This document shows, one piece after another, positions 12,877 through 25,800 of a stretch of DNA of 64,000 bases (positions are counted from its first letter, which is position 1; each line of letters starts with the position of its first letter). A model generated the notes under the pieces. It was given only the letters and a program-made list of their open reading frames with translations, made no database searches and was not told where the DNA came from. Made by a program: the position numbers and the translations under genes. The DNA is from Amblyornis subalaris (Eukaryota; Chordata; Aves; Passeriformes; Ptilonorhynchidae). The DNA lies in NCBI GenBank assembly GCA_018881555.1, contig JACAXG010000034.1, positions 4,536,615 through 4,600,614 of the forward strand, written 5' to 3'.

Positions 12877-13079
12877 TATTTGTAGATTTTGTGTATATTT
12901 CTTTTGACAAGGATTTCTATTTTCTATACCCCTTTTAGGCAAAGTGTATTGTCTCTTCTTTTGCAGGGTGCTGTTTGGCTTGGATAGTGGTTAGACAGAC
13001 AGGTGATGACACAATTACTTACAATTAAAGGACAAGATCTAATTTCGTTGTGAAGCTCAGCTACTTGTTATCACAGTTG

Positions 13080-13260
13080 TCTTTTCTTAATTAATTGTAT
13101 TTCAGGCTAGACACACTATAAACTGATCAGTCAATTGTCACATGCCTGTTAACTTTGTAATTAATTATTATGGCTAGAGCTGAGTGAATAATTTCTAAAA
13201 AATAACTTATTTGATGACTTTTGCCTTTTTTCTGTTCATTAATCCTGTACAAACAATGAT
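13080..13260. promoter_or_regulatory. Candidate conserved noncoding element (TAAT-rich)
   Basis: The block holds TTAATTAATTGTATT, CAATTGTCACATGCC and TTTGTAATTAATTATTATGG, followed by GAATAATTTC. These are many homeodomain-type TAAT cores plus an E-box-like CATATG/CACATG-type word, in varied rather than repetitive sequence. Function is inferred from composition only. Confidence 0.2.
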
Positions 13261-14209
13261 TTTCTGAAATTGGCTTGTTATTTCACTGTGTTATTCTTTG
13301 AGTTATTCTTGATCACAACCCAACACACAGTTAATCACAACCTTTAAAACCTGAAATATGATACATTTTGACCAGATTGAAATGAGCATGTTACTTATCA
13401 AACACCTTTTGTAACACTGTTCCTTGAAATTGTGGGGGTCTTTTTATGTGTGTTTTTTTTTTAAATGGCTATAATCACTAATTTGACATTTACTTTGTAT
13501 CAACATTCTTCCAACATTTAATTATTTTTCTTTTTTTATTTGGAACATTCTTGCCTGCTAACTTGTTTGGTAGCACATCAAAAGGTGTAAGGCAAATGAA
13601 GCAAGAAGCTGGAGAGGTTTCTTTTGGAAGGCTGTAAGATGTGCAGTTTTGCAGCTGGGTACCATACCCTATTAAATAGTTTGTGGAACCAGTCAATGCA
13701 AATTCAGCTGTGCTACATCCTGACATAAATGGCACATCTGCACCCAACCAGTGTCTTCATGGTTTGAGGAGTATCTGTAGGCTGCCTTAGCACTACCTCT
13801 GCTGTGGCAGTAATGGTGTGTTGTAGACGTGTCCTTTTGTTTAGCTGTGCTTTTCCACTGTCAGTTCATCCCTCTTTAATTGCTGCTCTGCTTTCTTGGC
13901 AGAGTAAAATAACTGGTGTAAGCTGGGCCCCACTCAGGCCAGGTTTGCATTCTGTGTTTGACTTGGGGCTGAATCAATGTTTATGTCGCCATTTACCAAC
14001 CATCCACGCTGTTGAATAAACAGTGTCATTGACCTCAGCCTGGTCAGTGACACTGAGGTTTCTCTTCTGAGAAGCACAGATCCAGCTTTCCTGGACTTGA
14101 GGTGTGCTCAGATGCTTTGATGCAATGTCAACACAGGTATTTGCATTAATGGCAGAAAGCAGCAGTTGAGAGGTGGCACAGCCCAGCTCCTCAGTGCCTC
14201 CCAGCTCTT

Positions 14210-14315
14210 ACGCAATGGAAGGAAAGCATTCCCTCTGCCCTGCCGCGGGCGGCGGGGGTTTTGGGCTGCCTCGTACAGACTGCACTGGAGCAGAGGACGA
14301 GCACGCGTACTCCTG
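14210..14315. promoter_or_regulatory. Small CpG cluster
   Basis: In a strongly CpG-depleted background this 100-base stretch holds several CpGs, including CCTGCCGCGGGCGGCGGGGG near 14239, CTCGTACAG near 14271 and GACGAGCACGCGTACTC near 14297. It is far too short for a standard CpG island. It could be a GC-rich local element, a recent insertion fragment or chance. No TATA/initiator arrangement was found that would make it a promoter. Confidence 0.25.
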
Positions 14316-15934
14316 GGCTCCAAACCCAGCTGAGAAGCGGGTTAAGAAGTTTCCCTTTACTGCCTCTGGGCTCTCGGTTGCTGTCTCTCAGCAGGGAACC
14401 ACACTGGTTGTGTGCTAATTTGGACTCCAGCAGCAATCAATCAGGAGATTGGCCAGCCCAAAGCCCCTGAGCTCAGGCTTCAGGCCAAATATACAACATA
14501 GACATGTCCTAAGAGATGGGAGTGAAACTGTAAGCCTGAATTTCACTGGCAGAACCCACAGAGTGATTCCAGCCCCCTGTATGCACTAACTCATTTCGGA
14601 CAAAGCTGCTTCTCTGTTGGACTGTGTGTGTCCTACAGTGTGACATTCCTGGTGAGCCCCCAGCTCAACCCTTGGGCTCTGTTGCCATAGCTCTGTTTTG
14701 CTGCTGTTTGCCATTCCTAGCTAGATAACCTTCTGAGGTTCCCATTACTTCACACTCTCAGTGGGTGCCCAGAATGCAGTTCAGTTGTTTCCCATCTTTT
14801 TTGGTACATGCTTCCAGCCTCCGAGCTCTCCTGCCGCCTTGTCAGGTGACTCTCCACCTCAGCAGCTCCCCGAGGCTCTTCAGTTTCCAGGCTACCTATG
14901 GTATTTGCTCTTCTTGGTCTCCTCATTCCCAGGCAGGCAGAGCTTTTACAGACTTGGCTTGTCTCACAGCAAGACTAAGCCATTTGAATTTTGCTTTTCT
15001 TATCTCTGAGGAGCTCTTCAGGGGTAAAATAAAAACGCTGTGTTAGGGCACAGTGTTTCTTGCAAATGTCTTCAGCAGCCATCCAATGGCACCAGATGTG
15101 GTGCTGTGTGCACTGCAGTATTTTACAGGATAGAATTTATTTTGGAGAATGACATTTGTTTTCTGACAAAATGGCTGTGGTTTTCAGCAAGGTGGATCCA
15201 CTACAACTGCATTGGGTGTAGCTAGGGAGACATGAAAGAAGGAGCCTCTACTACCTCCTGAAGCCCTTTGTGGGATTAAGTATCAGAGTAGTTCTGCATG
15301 AGCATTGGGATAGGTTGGGATAAGCATAACAGGGGTCTGAAAATGTTCTGGGAAGAAGACTGCAGGTGAAACCTATGCTTACCTTATTGCACTGCAGAGG
15401 CAAACTGGAGAGACAGCAATCTCATGCTCTAAGCTGAGTCAGGGGGAAGGATTCACTCTATCCTTGGGAAGTGGGTGGTGAATTTGAGAACACCCAGGCA
15501 GGATTTCACCTTCACTGAATAAATTTGTAGTGATTCTGAGGTGAAATTTTATTCACAGATTTCTGTCTTTCAAGTCTACATTTCCTCCTGTAATGTATGA
15601 TATCCTTGAAATATGCTGACAGTGTTTCTTTACAGATTTTATAATTAAAGGGTTTTCTTTTCCATACTTTTTAAAGTAATCAGCGTTGCATGGGTCTGGA
15701 GTTCTTCTAATATCAACTTCACACTAGTTTATCACAATTTATTGCAGTGAAGTCCAAACTGCTCTTCCCTAGACAGTCCATTTATTTTATAACAGCACTT
15801 TCTTTGCATTAAGCTCCTTCTTTTTTACCTTATGCCATCCTTGTACGAACTTTTTTGCCATTGAAACTTGCATGTGACTGGAGGCTGTCTTTTCTTGGAG
15901 CATTTGTCTATTTGCCACCTCTATTAGTTATATG

Positions 15935-16510
15935 TCAGTCAAAAAAGCCAGTGTCATCCTGGTCTGTACCAGCCATAGTGTGGCCAGTGGGGTCAGGGCA
16001 ATGACTGACCCCTGTGCTGGCACTGGTGAAGGTCACACCTTGAATTCTGTGTGCAGTTCAGGGCCCCACATGACAAGAAAGACATCAAGGGGCTGGAGGG
16101 TGTCCGAGAAGGGCAGTGGAGCTGGGGAAGGGTCTGGAGCACAAGTCTGATGAGGAGCAGCTGAGGGAGGTAGGTGTGTTTGGCCCGGAGAAAAGGAGGC
16201 TCAAGGGAGACCTACAAGTCCCTGAAAGGAAGTTGTAGTGAGGTGGGAGTTGGTCTCTTTTCCCAGGTAACAAGTGCCAGGACAAGAGGAAATGGCCTCA
16301 AGTTGCACCAGGGAGGTTTAGATTGGATAGCAGGAAAAATTTCTTCACTGCAAGTGTGATCAGGCATCAGAGCAGGCTGCCCATGGAAGTGGTGTTGATA
16401 AGGTGTGTAGATGTGATGCTTGGGGACATGGTTTCGTAGACTTGGCAGTGCTGGGTTAAGAGCTGGACTCAGTGTCTTTTCCAACCTAAAAGTTTCTATG
16501 ATTCTGTAAT
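15935..16510 (+). mobile_element. CR1 LINE 3' segment
   Basis: This is a second CR1 copy, in plus orientation and 5'-truncated. It begins in the C-terminal part of the CR1 pol frame (AAAAAAGCCAGTGTCATCCT, a diverged form of the CR1 wording). It proceeds through CACTGGTGAAGGTCACACCT near 16021, GGAGAAAAGGAGGCTCAAGG near 16186 and ACAAGAGGAAATGGCCTCAA near 16281. It ends in TTTTCCAACCTAAAAGTTTC followed by TATGATTCTG, the characteristic CR1 3' octamer-repeat terminus (about 16480-16508). Small indels and stops break the frame, so the copy is dead. Its 3' wording differs from the copy at 3425-4092, implying a different subfamily or age. Confidence 0.92.
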
Positions 16511-19500
16511 TTAGCTGGGTATTGCTAAAGTAGAACCCTTCTATACATGTTTTTTTCTCTCACTGTTATCACAGGAGCTTGCTGCTTCAATATTGTGAAA
16601 TAAAGGCTCCCTTCTCAGAGGCACAAGGAGAGATATTTACACCTTCCGGCTGTCTGTGCTTTACCCTGTGCCTCCAATCAGTCCCTCCATTCCTCCAGGG
16701 TCTTCCAGCTGCTACTGACACCTTGGTGCTTTCCCTCAAAGATTCTCAGAATTTTTCATCTCTTTGCATGGGACAGCAGCAGGTAGGTTTTGAGTGGATT
16801 TGTTGCTGTTTCGCACCCTTCCATGGTTACAGCTTTTGTGAGTGCAGTGATAGCTTCTGGGGCTAAATATTATGGGTATTTTTCTTTATGAATAGCTGGT
16901 AGTAGTAACATTTCTCAGTAGTAGTCCAGAGTAAAGCAGTAATAGGCAGTCACAGTCAGAATTGTCTTTTAGGCCATTATAAGACATTGGTCTTATTTTG
17001 CTTTAAAAATAATTTTCTGAAACTCAGGCTTGGCTCTGTCCTTTTTGTGTTATGCTATAATAAGCTTTTCAAATACTTCAATGGAAAGTTGCCTTAGACT
17101 TGAGCCAAACTACAATCTGGATAGAACACAAATGCAGGTTTACAGTTTGTAAATCAGGATAATGGATGCAGGATAGTATGGTGTCACATTTTGCAAATTT
17201 ATTCATATTTATAACCCACATCTATTTTGGTATTATTCATGAGTTTTATGGAATTACAGGATATTTCTGTTTGGTTTCTGGCCTGGAAGTGTTTCTGGGT
17301 TGACTTGAAACATTTAATTTGTCATGAAACTAAATGTTTCATTCCATCTTCTTATTGCTTTGCCCTTTTAAATTTTTTTTCTTTTTTTAAGAAAGGTCAT
17401 TTGAAACAAAAAGCCTAAATGGTTTATTTTGTATTCCTTTTTTACAGCTGGAAAAATTTGCTAAATTGAGTTTGCATTTAAAAACTATTTTTTGCACTAT
17501 ATTATTTGCCAAAATAACCACACTAGTCATCTTGGATTAATCCTTTACTTACATTGGTATCTATGAAAATTTTTTATGGAAGATTTGCCATATGCCCTTT
17601 GCAATTAAAATAAGTGATACACTGTCTTAAAAAACCCCAAACAAACAAAAAAAGTCCCACAACCCAATAAATAACCCTGCACAAAATCAACAAACAAAAA
17701 CCTCAGGCTTCAATACTCTGTTTAACGTTGCATATATTTAGGCACTACTATTGATAATGTGTGTAATAAATTTTAAGTCTTCTCTGTGGGAGGTGTCAAT
17801 GATGCTCAGAAACCTGACTGTGACATGCTGACAAGCAAAACCTAGAGTGACTTGGTGGCACTTGGAGTAAAATTTGGTCCATAAAAAATGAACAAATAAA
17901 AGTTGTTTACATTGATGTGCTAAGCCCAGAGCAACTGCTATGGACTGCCAGCAATCCCAACTTTTTCTTATTATGAAAATAGCAATGAAAGGAAGTGATT
18001 AAATGTGATCAAAAAGCCGTGAAAGGACTGTGGGGCTGACTGAAGCAAACAGAATCTGATGGGTAGATTATCATCATGCTACAGGTTTGCTCCTGGACTA
18101 GAATGCAGGTATTTCCTGCATGGTTGGGAATGGTTGCAATTCCTTCTGGAAGCAGGGTGGGCTGAGCAGGAGGAATGGTAGCTGCCTCCACTGTGCTGGG
18201 CCTGGATTTTGTCACATTTGTCTTTAGCGTTTTGCTTCTTGGTAATTTAGATTTAGTTACCCAATTCCACTTTTTTTTAGGATTTCATACGTGTCTGGGA
18301 ACCCTTGCTAAAGGGTTTTCCCATTCATGATACATGACATGCATACACATACTGTGTAATAACCAGGAAATTATGGAGCACTGTAGTAAGTCTTTTTTTT
18401 TGAAAAATTTGTTGAGTAACCATTTATATCAAAAGCAGGTGTTGGAGTCTGGTGAGAAAGCCTCCACCTTATGGTGGCCACACAGATTGTTCCTTGAAGG
18501 TGGAGATTTAGGTCTGGGTTTGCTTTAATCAACAGGAACTTCTCAGTTGTCACCAGTGAAGGATTGTGCCCTGTGGCTGGTTATGTGGATGAGACAAACT
18601 GCACCAAAGAGCTCCCTGTGCTGTGACCTGACTGCTGGCCCAGGCTGTACGAGTAGCCCTGCCCAAGGCAAAGAACAGGGGTGTTGTGTAGAGAGGGAAT
18701 GGGTGGATTAATGGACACTAGGAAATTCACATTGAGACTCGAAAATGTCCCAGTGTGTGTGTTGGTACGTGGCAGCACTAGCCGGGTGTGGGCTGCACCT
18801 GGGTGCGGACATGGGCAGCCCAACCAGATTGTGGCACTCAGCCTGCACAGCCCTGTGATCTGAGCCAGGATTTGTTATTGAGCTGGAGCCCCACGTCTGT
18901 CATACTGTACCTGCCACCCCTGGGAATGTGCATGCTGAAACTGAGTTGTTTGTTTTCTGGAAGTGTATGGAAAATGGTTGGTTGGGTGATGCCAAATGCT
19001 TCCTCCTTTATCAGAGACCCAATTGCACACAGATACAGAAGCACACACTTGCAAACACATCTCTCTTCATAATATAGGCTGCAGAAAAAATACTTTTCAA
19101 TCAGTAAAAGTATTTATTTGCTACCTTTTCACAGCTGGAAGATTTAAGAAAGGAATATGAAGTACCTGTAAAAACAGACACTGGCTGAGAACTGTGATTT
19201 AGCTGAAAATACTTCTGTGTTAGTGTTTGTATTTTACCAGTTACACAGATGACCCTGAGTCCTTGGTGCTGATCAATAGCTGATTAAAAAGAACAGCTTC
19301 AAAATGATTTGACCCTCCTGGGTCAGAAGTGGGGTTGCCTCCACCTCTGCCTGAGACATGGGCAGTGTAAGCTGGGTACAACAGCTCAAGAGGAGAGCAC
19401 AGACAACTAAAGGCAGAGAATTAAAGAAGCAGTGGTGACTTCTGGTCTATATGAACTTTTCTTTTTCAAAAGGCCTTTTCTAGAACATATTTTTACATAA

Positions 19501-19539
19501 CTCTTTTAGACAAGGTGGCTTTTTTTAGCTTGGAAATTA

Positions 19540-19760
19540 TGCTTGTATTTCATTATATTTAAAATAGCTGTAATTTATTTGGAATCTGGCTGCTGTTTAA
19601 TTAAGTTACTACCACTACAGCATCACTTTAGTTTTGTAAATGTGTTACATGTAAAATATTGTACCATGGCTGCTATCAGAAGGGCTTCGCTGAATTTTTA
19701 TAGGCATAACGTGTAGTCAGAATTATGTTAATTCTGGTATTATCTTATATATGTTTGTGT
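19540..19760. promoter_or_regulatory. Candidate conserved noncoding element
   Basis: AT-rich but non-repetitive block with AGCTGTAATTTATTTGG near 19566, TTTAATTAAGTTACTAC near 19595 and AGAATTATGTTAATTCTGG near 19719. The last contains the inverted pair AGAATTA/TAATTCT. The composition resembles developmental enhancers; there is no direct evidence of conservation in the window. Confidence 0.2.
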
Positions 19761-20487
19761 TCAAATGTAAGTGTATATATTTCTCCATATGTGTCTATTC
19801 ATTAACATATACAAACGTTCCTATGAACATGTTTTTGCATGAAATGCAAAGTGGCAGCTTTTTGAAAAATGATTCAAATGTAAGGTAATTTTTCACTTAA
19901 ATGTTCCTGTATGAGTCTGTATAATTGGCTTGTACATGTTTCTGAACTGGATGAAGCCTTTTGAGATTTAACAAGCTAAATACTAAGGAGCAACAAGAGA
20001 TGCACAGCCATGCTCTGTTGTATGTGATAGTGTTCTTTGTTTGTGTAAGAGGTTTCTGTATCAAATAACAGGATTAAAAAGATCTGGTATATCATCAGTT
20101 GTTCAGGATCATAGAGTTAATTGATTCTGAGCCATTTAACATGAAACTCGGTGGGAATAAGACTGAACCTGATGAGAAGCGTGATGAGCAGCGTTTTGAA
20201 ATCTGCACAGCTAATTTGCAAGGTCTGAATCTAACCAAGTAATTTGATTTTCAGAGGTAAGCAGCAGTGTCAGCTCACAGCAAATATAATGGGATCTCCA
20301 GATGAACTGGTACTTAACATATCTTTTACTTCAGGGACTAAACAGAGATGTGGGTGTTTAACAACAGCAGCGCTGAAGTTTGAAAATGATGTGCGGTGTG
20401 TATCTGTTTGGGATTCAGATGTTTTTGCTGCCTGATGAGATTGATGGACATTATGAGGAAGATGTTTGATAATCATCAAGACCTCTT

Positions 20488-20511
20488 AGTAACAGAGATA
20501 GTAACAGAGAT
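20488..20511 (+). repeat. Perfect 12-bp tandem duplication
   Basis: AGTAACAGAGAT is present twice, head to tail, with no mismatch (20488-20499 and 20500-20511). This is a short slippage-type duplication. Confidence 0.95.
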
Positions 20512-21011
20512 TTTGATGTTTCTAACATTCTTAAGTTGTCTTCCATTCATTTGCCCAGAACTGCTTCAGCCTGGCTCAGGAGCCACAGCTTTCCTTTCAG
20601 CATCATGGTCCATTTTCATCGTATGGGCTCTTCAGTGCATGTGCCTCTGCATGTGCATCTTCACTTAAAGCCTTTTGGCCTGAGCACTCTGTTGTGAGCA
20701 AATGTGGATTTCTCCCTCCTTGGTTGAATTGAGTTCAAGTCAATGGCAGAAAGAAGGTTCTGGAAAAAGGAGGCATGACTTCTTCTAGTGGCAGAAGATT
20801 GTGTTTAAATAGGGCCTCTATTTCCTTATAAATTCTCTGATGTTAGCACCCAAGGGCAAATGTTCAGTCTGAGGATACTGGTAAAAGACGATTGTTTCCT
20901 TTATAGTCTAGAGTCAGGTGCATCAGCTTTTGAAAGGAAGAGTTGCATCCTAATTAATGCATGGGATTATTTTGTCATTTTCTTGCTTTTTACGTGCACG
21001 GTTCAAGGATT

Positions 21012-21265
21012 ATAGGTGCCATATGTGGCAGAGTTGATTGAGTATTGGACTAGGGTCTGAAAGGTAATGGGTGACAACTGACATGGAGGCATTGATTGCT
21101 GCTGTCAGTTCTAGCCCTTCACATGCGCCTTGACACATCACTACAGCTGCATTGCAGTCTCACAGACTTCCACCTCTGATGTAAAATGTCAGGGATTTTA
21201 TTAATACTTAACTGTTTGCATTCATGGAACGTAACTCTGGAAGCTGTAATTGATCACCTGCCTAA
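21012..21265 (+). mobile_element. MIR-like (CORE-SINE) remnant, plus strand
   Basis: A tRNA-derived head is followed by a CORE-type body. TGGCAGAGTTGATTGAGTAT followed by TGGACTAGGGTCTG (about 21028-21062) resembles the A-box end of amniote MIR-type SINEs. Downstream, CGCCTTGACACATCACT (about 21126) aligns with the CCTTGGGCAAGTCACT word. TTCCACCTCTGATGTAAAAT (about 21169) aligns with the TTTCCCCATCTGTAAAAT word, and a GGGATTTTATTAATACTTA stretch follows. Order and spacing agree with MIR. Divergence is high, fitting an insertion that predates birds. It is non-coding. Confidence 0.62.
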
Positions 21266-21276
21266 TGTGCTTATAC

Positions 21277-21290
21277 TTTTTTTTTTTTTT
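21277..21290 (+). repeat. Poly(T) run of 14
   Basis: Fourteen consecutive T. No recognisable retroposed sequence precedes it on the minus strand, although the MIR-like SINE ends just upstream. Confidence 0.9.
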
Positions 21291-22840
21291 GGAGACACCC
21301 CTTGGAATCACGAATGTCTTTAGGAGAGGGCAGTAGGTGCTCACTTGGATAATCTAACTGAAGAATAAGGAAAAGCTTAAGCACCTATGGAGAGCATGTC
21401 ACCTGTCAGTCTGGCGTGGGAGTTCTGGCACAGGCTTTGTGCTGCAGCCACTCCGTGCCCTGGCACGGGATCAGCACTTGAACTCATGTCAGAGAGGCTG
21501 GCAAGTGATAAAAAAAAGGCTAATGTGAGGAACAGATGCACGTCAGATCCAGATTTGGGAGGCAAGCATTCGTATTGAGTTTGCTTAGAATCAAATGCTT
21601 TTGCAGCAGGTTTAGTTGACTCACAGATCCCCAAAATATGCATTCAGCTACAGCACTCTGCACATGGTTCAGAGAGCCCGGAAACACACAAGTTACTGAT
21701 ATGCAGTTTATCCTGCTCAGTAAGCCCAATTAGCTGAAGCTGTCTGAAGTGCATTCGCTGAGAGAAACAGCAAAAAAGGTTGTTAAGCTTGGGCTTCTAG
21801 GTCTGTTGTTAGAAATGTGACCATTAGGAAATAATGGGAATGGCAACTTAATCTCATTGCGTTGTTGAAACTCTGAGTCTTTTTCATGTTTATTTGGAAT
21901 CTGAAGATCAAGTGCTGGCACTTTTTCTCACAATCATTGGTCCTTTATTCTGTCAGTGATGCCTAGTCAAAACATGATATAATCTTGAAGACAATAATAC
22001 CTTCTAGTTTACCAAATTTTTCTGTATGAAAATGGACCCCGTGGAATAGAGGTGTATGAGGTCTCTAAGCCAAAGTTTTTGATTCTTCTTTCCATTTTAT
22101 TTTGAGTCACTGCATTTGCTTATTAAACTGCTGTACATCTTGCTACAAAACTAGGTAAGGAAGAAGACCCAGACAAAACCAGCCATTAAAGAACAGAAGT
22201 CAGAATTATTAAGGGTAAACTCTTCTTACTATATTTGCTGAGGTATTGTACCTCCAGGGGACTTCAGGAACTGTAAATACTCTGTCCAAATCCAGTCACA
22301 ACCTTAAGCACTCGGACTCTGTTGTGAGTCAAACTTAAGTTTATCACTGTTAGAAAATGTATTTTGTTCACATCTACAAAGAAAAATTGGTTCATATGCT
22401 GAAAACTTATAATGTGAAAGTTGTAAGTGTAGTCCAGCAGGACATGAAAGAAATCCTGTGTAGAATCTCCAACTTAGTGTGGTACAGGTAGCCCAAGAAA
22501 AACTAATTGCTGCTCCTGTTCAGGAGCCTTTCAGCACCTGATACTGGAAAAAGAAGTCTTTCTCTGTAGTTAAACATATTGTAAAGCTAGATGAAATAAA
22601 AATTTGTCTCTTCCTTCTGAACACAAACCCAAGATGACTAAAACATTTTATTTATGCAGTCAGAAGCATTCTTAAACCCACTAGTTTTTATCTGTTGCAA
22701 GCTCATCTGCTTCAGAAATGCTCTTTGTGGAGCCACATCCGTGTCTAGGTCAGAAGAATGAGACCAGCAGTTGCAAAACTGTGAGACATGATTAATTTAA
22801 AACATTTTAATGGTGCATAAACTTCCTCTTAGCAAGATAC

Positions 22841-22859
22841 TTTTTTTTTTTTTTTTTTT
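22841..22859 (+). repeat. Poly(T) run of 19
   Basis: Nineteen consecutive T, the second-longest homopolymer here. Minus-strand reading would make this a poly(A) tail, so a processed pseudogene was sought just downstream on the plus strand (22860-23400). Nothing recognisable was found. Confidence 0.92.
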
Positions 22860-25800
22860 AGTTTTCAGAACTTACTCAAGTTCATATTCATAGGAATCAT
22901 CTGTAGTCTTGTTGACATGACTGCCAGGAAACACCTTTATGGCACTAATAGATAGAAGAGGGAGCATGTATTGTTTTGGTTTAAGAAAGATTGCTATTGC
23001 AGAAGTCCCAACTTTACACTTCAATATTTATACCAGTTGTGTTTGCAGTCACTGCAAGCTGAAGTGATGGGGTCTGGAGAGTAATGTTAACATGATTCAG
23101 AGAAAATTAATCGTTAGTCAGCACTTGTCTCTCATGTACTTCAGGTCATGGCCTGTTCTAAACTAACCTACTTCTTATTCAGTGATGCAGGAAGAAAGAT
23201 TTAAAGCCAGCAGGAGGGTAGTAATAGTGTGACAGGAAGAAAAAGGTCACTGGGAGCAATGTGAAATCTGATTAATAGGATCATCTTCATAGGTGAATTA
23301 GAATTCTGCAAATGGCTTTTCTGTTTCTCATTCTTTCCCTTCTCCATTTCTGGAGCAATGCATCTGAACAGGTGCATCTGAAAAATAAACCTAAAAGCCT
23401 GTAAGAATTTTTTCCATTGAATTTTCTTTGTATTTTTCTTTGAGCATTAGTGTGCACTAAGCCAGAATTCCAAGCTGTGTATAGATCTTGGAGAAACCAA
23501 CAAAAAACCCTGAAAAAAACCCAACTACACCAAAACCCTCATGTCCATCAACATGTGGGAATCCAATACAAGAAAAACTGCTCCTGCTGTTCACAGACAA
23601 TGAAAAATGATTCTCAATATTCTCAGCATTTCCTATGTCATGCTATTCATGATATGCTTGATCTCAGTTAAGTAAGGTTTAGGACTCAGTTTTGTCATAG
23701 TCAATATGTCTGGGGGATAATATAATGCTAATAAGTAAATGGGTATAAGCCATGACCCTGTGATGCAGTGCTGCTGCAAAGAAGGTCTTTAGAAGGTTCT
23801 GAAGGTGGGATTTCTCTTTGCTACCTTTAACTATCTAAAAGCTGGTGTTCTGGGCTCCTTCTACACAAAGTTAAACCAGAAAACCACCTCCAAGAAGTTG
23901 TTTCTGCATTAAAGTTGCCTTCTTGAGGTGCAAGTCCACTGGCTTCAGAGGTACAGCTCAGATGCAAGCATCCTCTGCAGGGCTGGGCAGCGGGAAAGTG
24001 TTCATCTTCCTGCTCTGACCCTCCCACTCTCCTGGCAGTGCAGAGCCACAGGGTCTCTCCAGTGCTTTCTGGTGAACCTGCACCCTTGCCAGCACTTCCC
24101 ATCAGTTTACAATGTGCTCTTCGGCTGTAGGTTTTGATTTGAAGTCTTTGTGTCCTGGAAGAATGTATTGTGCATGTGACTTCACCTTAGAGGATTAAGC
24201 TCACAGAGCTCTTCTTTGGTATTTTAGTTCACTGTTGATGATTGCTTGCTGTAAGGAAGTGAAGTATGCACTGGTGAGCTATTTTCTTTCGACATTGATT
24301 GAAGTTTTCAGTAGCTCTCTTTCCATGCCATGTTTGATTAGTTGCCTTTGTTGTGTCCTCCTTTTTTCTGCTCCTTGACTGCTGCTTCCCAAACAGGCTC
24401 ACAAGATTTCTCTAGGCAGATACAGAGTTTCCATTGCAGGTACATCGCTGTTTATGAGCACGGACTTAAATGTTCAAATACGATTTTCGAGACTTCTGTT
24501 TATTTTTTGTGGGCAGGTTGTATTCTCAAGTGCAAAGTGAGCATAAAGGTCAATATCACTTAGGCTGCATTATTGTTTTGTCCAAAAATTATTCAGGAAT
24601 TGCCAGCATATAAATCAAGTTTGGTGACATTATACAGAATTTTTTTCAGTAATTCTATATAAGGAAGTGGCAAGTATAAAGTTCCATTAAAATGCAGTGT
24701 TTGAGAAAGAATGGATTTTATTTAAGTAATGTTGAAATTACTATAACCAGACCCTTGGGGAAAAGGCAAGGGAAGAAACTTAGACCTTTCAAGCTGTAGT
24801 TCCATATTCTGCCCTTCATAAACTGAAGTTTGTCTCTGACATGTCTTCTCCATATTTATCCCAATTCACTTGCTCACTTTGGCTGAGGTATATTGGGCCT
24901 ACTAATTTGCATGGGATCTCGAGGTACCTGTCATGTGAAAATTCTCTCCTACACTAAAAATATTTACTATTTATGACAACTGCCATCTGCCACCGTGAAG
25001 AGCTGAAATGCCTATGGTCTGAGGTTTCAAAAAGACTTTAACTTACTTTTCTTGGTGGCAATAAATTAATTAGTCTTAGGAGAACAAATCAACTAATTGG
25101 ATTTGTTTAGGTAATTTTTAGTTATTTTAAGAAAACTGATCAAACCCGGTACCTGAAGATGATGCATTATATCAATGTACAGAGAAATCTGTATTCATTA
25201 GGAGGTGGCACTTGTTCTGTCAAAATAGTGAACAAGTTTCTGAACAGTTAAACCAGGATAACATGAATGGTGGGAAGAAAAGATGAACACACAGTGAGAC
25301 AACACTTCTCTTTAAATGAGAAGGGAAGGGAGATGAAATCTGTATTCCATGAACTGAACTTGGAGCAGGTCTGCTGCATAGCACCTTTGCAGCTTCCTGG
25401 AGCTGGGAATTGACACCAGAACTGGAACCAGCATCAGGACATTAGCATCACCTATCCAGAGCCAGCCCACATCTGGTTCATGTCTTGTGAGCTGACCAAA
25501 CAGGCCACGTGTGGAGGGCATGGCTGTGATGATTGGGTCAGTCCATACTGTAGCTTTTCTGCATGGGATGTCTCTGACTGACCTTGGAGTAAATCTCAAC
25601 CCAAATCAATTAACTCTGAATTTAGACACAGAAAAATGGAAATCATAATCAACACTGGCGCAGAGACCACGGTGCTAGAAAACTGAGCATAAAGACACTT
25701 AATGAAATATTTTTTAAAAGAGATTTTTCTCCTTTGCAACTTCATTTTGCTCCCTGTCTTTTATGACTTTCCACAACTAATAATTTAATTTTAATTTTGA

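Larger units (their letters stand above)
12877..15934. other. Unique non-coding DNA
   Basis: Apart from the TAAT-rich block and the CpG cluster listed separately, nothing is recognised. A short inverted word (CAGTGTCA at about 14020 and TGACACTG near 14047) brackets a small possible stem. Open frames here are short and overlap on both strands, which argues against coding. Confidence 0.5.
16511..21011. other. Unique non-coding DNA
   Basis: This is AT-rich sequence without recognised genes or transposons. It includes an A/C-rich low-complexity patch near 17629-17700, a 12-bp tandem duplication at 20488-20511, and the TAAT-rich block at 19540-19760. A cluster of overlapping short open frames near 18.6-19.07 kb occurs on both strands and gives no recognisable peptide. 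Confidence 0.5.

Noticed and set aside
23827..24137. Overlapping open frames on both strands in a slightly GC-richer patch
   Set aside because: Overlap on opposite strands and absence of any known domain point to composition rather than coding.
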